Positions 1-4,975 of a stretch of 8,224 nucleotides of DNA are shown one piece after another. Within the stretch, counting starts at the first letter, position 1; every line of letters begins with the position of its first letter. Source of the DNA: an uncultured Collinsella sp. (lineage in GTDB: Bacteria; Actinomycetota; Coriobacteriia; Coriobacteriales; Coriobacteriaceae); the NCBI GenBank assembly GCA_900548365.1, contig URKM01000068.1:1-8224 (forward strand). Reading direction: 5' to 3'. Position numbers and translations under genes: made by a program. The notes under the pieces are model-generated. The model was not told where the DNA came from and ran no database searches. It worked only from the letters and a program-made list of their open reading frames with translations.

Positions 1-2655
1 GCGCAGATCGCGGCGGGCGAGCGCGAGCTGCAGCAGCAGGGCGCGAGCGCCGAGGCGCAGCTCGCTGCAGCGCAGCGGCAGCTCGACGCGTCGCGCGAGC
101 AGCTCGACGCGGCATGGGCGACGGTCCAGGCGAAGGGCGCGGAGCTCGAGGCGGGCGCGGCGACGGCGCAGGAATCCCTGGCGCAGATCGAGCGCGCCGA
201 GTCGAGCGCGCAGACCCTGGCGCTGCTCATGGGGGACGATTGGCCCGCGGACGCCTGGGGGCGCCTGCAGGCCGGCGATGCGTCGGCGCGCGGGGAATTC
301 GTCGCGGCCGTCTCCGCCTACGCCCAGGCGGCATCCGGTCGGATCGATGATGCCTCGAAGCTCGTCGAGGCGGTTCGCAGCCTGCTGGACAAGCTTCCCA
401 GCGATCCCGGCGTGCGCGAGGAGCTGCTCGATCGCATCGACTGGCTCGCCGGCATCCTGTCGGCGCTCTATCCGGATGCCGCCGAGGACATCGAGCGCGT
501 CCGGGCTGCCGTGTCGGCATATGTGGAAGGGGGCCCCGAGCTCGAGGAGGCGCGCGCCGCGCTGGACCGCATCGCCTCCGTGCTGGCGAGCCTCGAGTCG
601 CAGGTCTCGGAAGCGGGTTCCCAGTCGGGGCTGCTCGCCGACGCCGTGCTCGCCAAGCCGCAGGTCGTCGCCGCGCTCGACGCCGTCGCCGCCGGGCGCG
701 CCCAGCTCGCGGCCGCCCGCGACGAGGTGATCCGCGGCCAGGCCCAGCTCGATGCCGGCCAAGCCCAGCTCGATGAGAAGCGCGCGCAGGCGCGCGAGCA
801 GCTCGCCGCGGGTGCCGACGAGCTCGCGGCGGGCAGTCGCGAGGCGGCGAGCGGCCAAGAGGAGCTCGAGCGCAACGAGGAGGAGTTCCTGGAGCAAAAG
901 GCCGATGCCGAGGCCCGCTTCGACGACGCCCGCGCCGGGGTCGATGATATCGAGGGAGCCACCTGGTACATCCAGGACCGCTCCTCGTTGCCGAGCTATG
1001 CGAGCGTCGAGTCGGACGCGAGCTCCATCGAGTCCATCGCCACCGTTTTCCCGTTCATCTTCTTCACCGTGGCGGTGCTCATCAGCCTCACCACCGTCAC
1101 GCGCATGGTCGAGGAGGACCGCGGGCTCATCGGCGTGTACAAGGCGCTCGGCTACAGCAGGGCCCGCATCCAGTCCAAATACGTGATCTACTCGTTCGCG
1201 GCCTGCTTGACCGGCGGGATCGCCGGAGACGTGTTCGGCTTCATCGTGCTGCCCGAGATCATCTTCACGATCTTCACCACCATGTACGCGCTGCCGCCGT
1301 TCCAGCTCCACTTCGATCCCGTGTCGGCATCGCTGGGCGTGACCCTGTTCTCGGTGGGCATCGTCGGCGCGACCTTCCTGGCGTGCCGCCATGTGCTCAA
1401 GGAGACCCCCGCCTCGCTCATGCGCCCCAAGGCGCCGCGAGCGGGCAAGCGCATCATGCTGGAGCGCATCGCGCCCGTGTGGCGCCGCATGAGCTTCCTC
1501 AACAAGGTGAGCGCGCGCAACCTGTTCCGCTACAAGAAGCGCTTCTTCATGACGGTTTTCGGCATCGCGGGCTGCACGGCGCTCATGATCTGCGGCCTGG
1601 GGATTCGCGACACCGTCATCTCGCTCAAGCCGCGCCAGTACGGCGCCGAGGGCATCGTGCGCTACGACCTGCTCGCCGTGACCACGGACGACAAGTTCGC
1701 CCAGGGCGAGGAGGAGCTGCGCGCGACCGGTCGCGTCGAGACCATGTTGGAGGCGCGCGTCGACGCCGCGACCGCGAGCTTTAACGGCGCGAAGGAATCG
1801 CTCCAGATCATCGTGGTGCCGCGCGACGCCGACCTGTCCGCCTACCTCAAGATGGAGGACGGCTCGGGCGCGTCGCCGCTGGCGCCCGCTTCGGGAGGGG
1901 CCCCGTTGTCGCTGCCCGCGGATGAGGGCGTGCTCATCACGAAGAACGCCGAGCAGGTGCTCGGGTTCTCGGTGGGCGATGCCATCGAGCTCCAGGATTC
2001 GTCCATGAACACGGGTTCGGCCACGGTGCGCGGCATCGCGGTGAACTACCTCGGCAACTTCGCGTTCATGACGGAGGACGCCTATCGCGCGGCCTTCGGC
2101 GAGCGCTGCGTGCCCAACGCGTTCCTCGCGAACCTCTCGGGGGGCGACGATGGGAAGATCTCGCTCGCCGACGAGCTGTCCGCCGGCGACACGTTCGTGA
2201 CCGTGAGCAGCTCGACCAAGATCGCGAACGATTTCTCGGAGAGCTTCAAGATCATCGACGTGGTGGTCTACGTCGTCACGGTCATGGCGGCGGCGCTGGC
2301 GTTCGCCGTGGTGTTCACGCTCTCCACCACGAACATATCGGAGCGCGAGCGCGAGCTGGCCACCATCAAGGTCCTGGGGTTCAGGCGGCGCGAGGTCTAC
2401 CGCTACATCAACAAGGAGACCATCGTGCTCACGCTGATCGGCATCGTGGCGGGCTGGCCCCTGGGGTACCTCATCACGCGCTTCCTCACGTTCGTGCTGC
2501 GTATGCCCTCGCTGTTTTTCGACACCATCGTCGAACCCCAGACCTATGTCTTCGCGTCGGTCATGTCGCTGGCGTTCACCCTGGTGATCAACGCGATCAC
2601 CAATCGCGCCCTGGACCGTGTGGACATGGTGGGGGCGCTCAAATCCGCCGAATAG
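1..2655 (+). CDS. FtsX/MacB-type ABC transporter permease with coiled-coil extracytoplasmic region (5' end missing)
   Basis: Membrane component of an ABC transporter; its substrate cannot be told from sequence, and no ATPase gene is in the window. The frame is open from base 1 with no start, so 884 C-terminal residues are visible (numbered from the window edge). Residues 1-76 and about 215-317 are Ala/Gln/Glu/Arg-rich with AQLD-type heptads, typical of a long coiled coil. Hydrophobic segments lie near 346-367, 394-417 and 443-465 (first FtsX domain), 515-535, then after a soluble domain of about 200 residues near 751-777, 807-833 and 849-868 (second FtsX domain). Two cytoplasmic loops carry the FtsX-type signatures EEDRGLIGVYKALGYSR and ERERELATIKVLGF. 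The usual first transmembrane helix must lie upstream. An internal ATG at 229 could be taken for the start, but the same frame and the same coiled-coil character continue before it. Family assignment is firm; export of lipids, peptides or drugs is only possible. Confidence 0.9.
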   Translation, partial: AQIAAGERELQQQGASAEAQLAAAQRQLDASREQLDAAWATVQAKGAELEAGAATAQESLAQIERAESSAQTLALLMGDDWPADAWGRLQAGDASARGEFVAAVSAYAQAASGRIDDASKLVEAVRSLLDKLPSDPGVREELLDRIDWLAGILSALYPDAAEDIERVRAAVSAYVEGGPELEEARAALDRIASVLASLESQVSEAGSQSGLLADAVLAKPQVVAALDAVAAGRAQLAAARDEVIRGQAQLDAGQAQLDEKRAQAREQLAAGADELAAGSREAASGQEELERNEEEFLEQKADAEARFDDARAGVDDIEGATWYIQDRSSLPSYASVESDASSIESIATVFPFIFFTVAVLISLTTVTRMVEEDRGLIGVYKALGYSRARIQSKYVIYSFAACLTGGIAGDVFGFIVLPEIIFTIFTTMYALPPFQLHFDPVSASLGVTLFSVGIVGATFLACRHVLKETPASLMRPKAPRAGKRIMLERIAPVWRRMSFLNKVSARNLFRYKKRFFMTVFGIAGCTALMICGLGIRDTVISLKPRQYGAEGIVRYDLLAVTTDDKFAQGEEELRATGRVETMLEARVDAATASFNGAKESLQIIVVPRDADLSAYLKMEDGSGASPLAPASGGAPLSLPADEGVLITKNAEQVLGFSVGDAIELQDSSMNTGSATVRGIAVNYLGNFAFMTEDAYRAAFGERCVPNAFLANLSGGDDGKISLADELSAGDTFVTVSSSTKIANDFSESFKIIDVVVYVVTVMAAALAFAVVFTLSTTNISERERELATIKVLGFRRREVYRYINKETIVLTLIGIVAGWPLGYLITRFLTFVLRMPSLFFDTIVEPQTYVFASVMSLAFTLVINAITNRALDRVDMVGALKSAE
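736..777 (+). repeat. Imperfect 21-base tandem repeat encoding a coiled-coil heptad
   Basis: Two adjacent 21-base units (736-756 and 757-777) encode GQAQLDA and GQAQLDE. They differ by single bases and lie within the permease gene. The seven-residue period matches the coiled-coil heptad. Similar AQLDA/EQLDA units occur near bases 79-111, so the coil probably grew by short duplications. Confidence 0.75.
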
Positions 2656-2692
2656 CCGCCGCGCTCGGGGTAGATACCCCGTAGCGCGGCGG
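2656..2692 (+). terminator. Long hairpin immediately after the permease stop codon
   Basis: The arms 2656-2665 (CCGCCGCGCT) and 2683-2692 (AGCGCGGCGG) pair perfectly. The stem continues as CGGGG/CCCCG around a six-base loop (2671-2676), with T2682 bulged, giving about 15 base pairs. No T-run follows, so this is not a classical intrinsic terminator. It may be a U-tract-less terminator or a 3' end stabiliser of the permease transcript. Confidence 0.6.
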
Positions 2693-2797
2693 ACGCGTCG
2701 CCGCATGCGGTTGCGATGCTGAACAAGGGCCATGTTCGTTCGCAGCACGGTTGCTGCCGTCAGGGCCCTGCGTTCGGCAACAGTTTGGCCGAATGTG
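2693..2797. repeat. Non-coding stretch packed with short inverted repeats
   Basis: No credible gene is seen here. In order it holds the palindrome CCGCATGCGG (2701-2710), GAACA/TGTTC (2721-2725 with 2733-2737), GCAGCA/TGCTGC around a four-base loop (2742-2757), the palindrome CAGGGCCCTG (2761-2770) and TTCGGC/GCCGAA (2773-2778 with 2788-2793). Short GC-rich palindromes arise by chance in such DNA, but their unbroken succession is unusual. I recognise no known RNA family. Confidence 0.5.
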
Positions 2798-2803
2798 TAA
2801 AAT
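2773..2803 (+). promoter_or_regulatory. Possible degV promoter with overlapping inverted repeat
   Basis: A -10-like hexamer TAAAAT sits at 2798-2803 in an AT-richer patch. A -35 box is not clear; TTCGGC at 2773-2778 is the nearest T-rich start, with a long 19-base spacer. The inverted repeat TTCGGC-N9-GCCGAA (2773-2793) covers the -35 zone, where a repressor could bind. The call rests on the -10 element and position only. Confidence 0.35.
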
Positions 2804-2828
2804 AGGGGCGAAACGTTGCGCCGGATGA

Positions 2829-2871
2829 CGGGCGCGGGCGCTGGTCGCCGAAGCCCGTCGCCCGGTTTTTT
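2829..2871 (+). terminator. Intrinsic terminator, possibly an attenuator in the degV leader
   Basis: The stem is formed by CGGGCGCGGGC (2829-2839) and GCCCG-T-CGCCCG (2853-2864): 11 base pairs with one bulged T at 2858 and a 13-base loop. G2865 and six T residues (2866-2871) follow directly. This is a textbook rho-independent terminator. It lies downstream of the candidate promoter and 42 bases before the degV start. It could therefore end transcripts from upstream, make a short RNA of about 60 bases, or attenuate degV. GCGCC at 2818-2822 can pair with GGCGC at 2831-2835, which would disrupt the terminator's 5' arm. Confidence 0.75.
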
Positions 2872-2913
2872 AAGCTGCCATGCTCGCGTATGGCGTCGAG
2901 AGATAGGGTTGTC

Positions 2914-3768
2914 ATGGCTCAGTACATCATCGTTGCAGAATCGGGATCCGACCTCGCTCCCGCGCTCGTCGAGCGCTACGGCGTGCGCATCGTGCCCATG
3001 CACGTGACCATCGGCGACGAGACGTACGATGACGGCTCCATCACGGGCCATGAGGTGTACGAGAGGTCTCGCGAGCTCGGCGTGATGCCGAAGACCAGCG
3101 CCGCGACGATCCACGGGTTCGCCACGATGTTCGACCGCATCCATGAGGAGCATCCCGATGCGACCATCCTCTATCTCGCGTATTCATCGGTGACCACGTG
3201 CTCCTACGCGTCGGCGCTCACCGCGGCGGAGGGGCGCGACTACGTCGTGGCGATCGACACGAAGAGCGTGTCCATCGGCCAGTCGCTGGTTGTCACGAGG
3301 ACGGCTTGTTTCCTGGAGAGCCATCCCGACGCCTCGGTCGACGAGGTGAGGGCGTTCGTCGAGCGCGCACGCGACGAGGTCCTGCTGGGCTTCGTCCCGA
3401 GCGACCTGGCCTTCCTGCGCGCCGGCGGCCGCCTGTCGAACGCCCAGTTCCTCGGTGCGCACCTGCTGAAGATCAAGCCCGTCATCGAGCTGGTCGACGG
3501 CAACTTCGTCGCGACGAAGAAGCTGCGCGGCACCATGAAGCGCGCCGCGCTGCATTTCATCGACCATCTGATGTCCGAGGGGCCGGTCGACCTCGGGCGC
3601 GTGGGTCTGGCGTATTCCGATGGTCTGTCCGAGGATATCAAGCGCGCCGTCGAGGACCATGTGACCAAGCTCGGATTCAAAAGCTTCGACTGGATCGAGG
3701 TGGGCGGCATGATCTCGGCCCACTGCGGCCCCAACGCGTTCGGCGCGGTCATGCAGCGCCTGGCGTAG
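2914..3768 (+). CDS. DegV family fatty-acid-binding protein (FakB-like)
   Basis: Cytoplasmic protein of 284 residues, the normal size for the DegV family. Characterised members (FakB) hold a fatty acid so that the kinase FakA can phosphorylate it for phospholipid synthesis; no fakA is seen here. Visible family marks: IIVAESGSDL (residues 5-14), PKTSAAT (59-65), an SS-x5-Y-x-SA segment (91-101), the FLRAGGRLSNAQ loop with G171-G172-R173, LLKIKPVI, and a C-terminal ISAHCGP with H270. H270 corresponds to the histidine that contacts the ligand head group in the family. The usual LSGTY segment reads TTCSY. I chose ATG 2914 because the family begins directly with the first beta strand and AGGG lies five bases upstream; an ATG at 2890 would add eight atypical residues and lacks a ribosome site. 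The next gene follows after 10 bases. Fatty-acid binding is inferred from the family. Confidence 0.9.
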   Translation: MAQYIIVAESGSDLAPALVERYGVRIVPMHVTIGDETYDDGSITGHEVYERSRELGVMPKTSAATIHGFATMFDRIHEEHPDATILYLAYSSVTTCSYASALTAAEGRDYVVAIDTKSVSIGQSLVVTRTACFLESHPDASVDEVRAFVERARDEVLLGFVPSDLAFLRAGGRLSNAQFLGAHLLKIKPVIELVDGNFVATKKLRGTMKRAALHFIDHLMSEGPVDLGRVGLAYSDGLSEDIKRAVEDHVTKLGFKSFDWIEVGGMISAHCGPNAFGAVMQRLA

Positions 3769-3778
3769 CGCCTCGGCT

Positions 3779-4633
3779 ATGGGCAGGAAGACGGCGCTCG
3801 TCATCTCGGATGCGTTGGGGGATACCGCCTGCGAGGTGGTCCTCGCCGCCGCGGCCCAGTTCGACGAGGGGCTGTTTCGCATCGTGCGCGTTCCCAAGGT
3901 GGCCGACGCCTCGGTGGTCGCTCGCTACCTCGATCCCCGCCTTGCGCGCGGCGACGCCGTGACGGCGTTCCATACGATCGCCGACCCGGCGCTGCACGGC
4001 GAGGTGGTCGAGGCGCTGTCGGCGCGGGGCGTGCCGCAGGTGGACCTCCTCGGCGGCGCCATCGACGCCCTGGCTCATCTGACGGGCGCCCGGCCGCGCG
4101 GTATCGCCGGCGCCATCCACAGGACCGATGAGCGCTACTTCAAGCGTATCGAGGCGATGGAGTACTTCGTCGAGCATGACGACGGGCGCGGGTGCGACGA
4201 CCTGTCGGATGCCGACATCGTGCTGGTGGGGGTCTCGCGCACCTCGAAGACGCCGCTGGCGATGTACCTCGCGCACCTGGGCTATCGCGTCGCCAACATT
4301 CCGCTCGCTCCCGGCATGGAGCCGCCGGCGTCCCTGTTCGAGGTCGATCCCGCGAAGGTCTTCGGCCTCACCTCGCGCGCCGACGTCATCTCGGATATCC
4401 GCGAAAGGAGGCTGGGCGACGACCTGTCCCGCTCGGTCGCGGCGTCCTATGCCGATCCGCGCGCCGTCGAGGACGAGATGCGCGACGCCCGCGCCCTCAT
4501 GGGGCGGCTGGGGTGCTTCGTGGTCCGCACGGACGAGAAGGCCATCGAGGAGTCTGCTGCAGAGATCGTGGCCCAGCTCGCGCGCGTGAAGGAAGCGCGA
4601 GCCCGGTGCGCGGGCACACGCGAAGGCGCGTGA
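3779..4633 (+). CDS. ppsR: Pyruvate,phosphate dikinase regulatory protein (DUF299 / PpsR family)
   Basis: Bifunctional regulator of 284 residues, predicted to inactivate PPDK by ADP-dependent phosphorylation of an active-site threonine and to restore it by phosphate-dependent dephosphorylation. The diagnostic P-loop GVSRTSKTP lies at residues 151-159, followed by the family pattern LAMYLAHLGYRVANIPL and a GLTSRAD...IRERR segment. The N-terminus, ALVISDALGDTACEVV, matches the family's SDSTGETA region but with A-L in place of S-T. The start has no clear ribosome site; the upstream stop codon is 10 bases away, so translational coupling with degV is likely. The target enzyme gene ppdK is the next gene downstream, which strongly supports a PPDK rather than a PEP synthase target. 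The symbol follows the related PEP synthase regulators and could equally be given as a PDRP. Confidence 0.93.
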   Translation: MGRKTALVISDALGDTACEVVLAAAAQFDEGLFRIVRVPKVADASVVARYLDPRLARGDAVTAFHTIADPALHGEVVEALSARGVPQVDLLGGAIDALAHLTGARPRGIAGAIHRTDERYFKRIEAMEYFVEHDDGRGCDDLSDADIVLVGVSRTSKTPLAMYLAHLGYRVANIPLAPGMEPPASLFEVDPAKVFGLTSRADVISDIRERRLGDDLSRSVAASYADPRAVEDEMRDARALMGRLGCFVVRTDEKAIEESAAEIVAQLARVKEARARCAGTREGA

Positions 4634-4756
4634 GGGCGGATCGGGTTCGGCGCCGCGATGCCCGTGCTACGTCGCGACGGCGGCGGGCGGATCGACCGCG
4701 AGCGCCCTTGGAACCTCTCGGCGCCGGGAGAGCGGTGCCCCATCCTCTTCAGTTTT

Positions 4757-4766
4757 ATACATGTAT
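4757..4766. promoter_or_regulatory. Palindrome ATACATGTAT in the ppdK upstream island
   Basis: A perfect 10-base palindrome at the start of the AT-rich island. It includes a -10-like TATACA on the + strand (4756-4761) but has no partner -35 at the right distance. It may be a protein-binding site or part of a promoter. Confidence 0.35.
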
Positions 4767-4775
4767 TAGATGTGT

Positions 4776-4791
4776 AGAACCAACTGGTTCT
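4776..4791. promoter_or_regulatory. Operator-like inverted repeat AGAACCA-AC-TGGTTCT
   Basis: Perfect seven-base arms (4776-4782 and 4785-4791) around a two-base centre, in the AT-rich island about 185 bases before the ppdK start. The size and symmetry fit a dimeric helix-turn-helix repressor or activator. The regulator is unknown. The two-base loop makes an RNA hairpin role unlikely. Confidence 0.55.
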
Positions 4792-4814
4792 GTCATAGAG
4801 TTACCATAAAGTGC

Positions 4815-4836
4815 CCCGCTCACCGCATAAAGCGGG
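4815..4836 (+). other. Short hairpin in the putative ppdK leader
   Basis: CCCGCT (4815-4820) pairs with AGCGGG (4831-4836) across a 10-base loop. No T-run follows, so it is not an intrinsic terminator. It may be only local structure. Confidence 0.35.
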
Positions 4837-4900
4837 CCGCTCGCTTGCGTTCACATATTCTTCGAGAGCTTGCAGCAAACCCTTCCTAATATGCACGGTG

Positions 4901-4925
4901 TCCGCCATCGCCTCGCGACGGCGGA
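4901..4925 (+). other. Stable stem-loop in the putative ppdK leader
   Basis: TCCGCC (4901-4906) pairs with GGCGGA (4920-4925). After one A/C mismatch, TCGC (4908-4911) pairs with GCGA (4915-4918) around the loop CTC. That gives ten base pairs and two further wobble pairs outside. It ends 50 bases before the start codon and has no T-run. Confidence 0.5.
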
Positions 4926-4962
4926 TGGCAGCAGGCGGAGGGCGGCCATGCCGTCCCGAAAA

Positions 4963-4969
4963 AAGGGGG
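4963..4969 (+). promoter_or_regulatory. Ribosome binding site fixing the ppdK GTG start
   Basis: AAGGGGG lies six bases before GTG 4976. The reading frame extends upstream to an ATG-less region and a GTG at 4811, but those residues are low-complexity and unlike PPDK. The ribosome site and the family N-terminus both favour GTG 4976. Confidence 0.75.
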
Positions 4970-4975
4970 TTCACC

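Larger units (their letters stand above)
4634..4975. other. 342-base gap before ppdK, regulatory in character
   Basis: No gene is supported here. Bases 4634-4750 are GC-rich with only weak hairpins (for example CTCTC/GAGAG at 4715-4732). Bases 4751-4812 form a sharp AT-rich island, the likely promoter/operator zone of ppdK, though no convincing -35/-10 pair could be picked. Bases 4813-4975 would be a transcribed leader with two hairpins. Confidence 0.6.

Noticed and set aside
2890..2913. Alternative upstream start of the DegV gene at ATG 2890
   Set aside because: It adds eight residues not seen at DegV N-termini and has no ribosome site; the start at 2914 fits both criteria better.
2816..3007. 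Small + strand open frame overlapping the start of degV
   Set aside because: It runs through the terminator and is out of frame with the clear DegV coding sequence; the Arg/Ser-rich product has no recognisable feature.
3184..3897. Minus-strand 237-codon frame opposite degV/ppsR
   Set aside because: It is antisense to two well-supported genes and has the Arg/Gln/His bias of a GC-rich shadow frame.
4811..4975. Upstream extension of the PPDK frame (55 residues)
   Set aside because: The residues do not resemble PPDK, the stretch contains the leader hairpins, and a strong ribosome site precedes GTG 4976.
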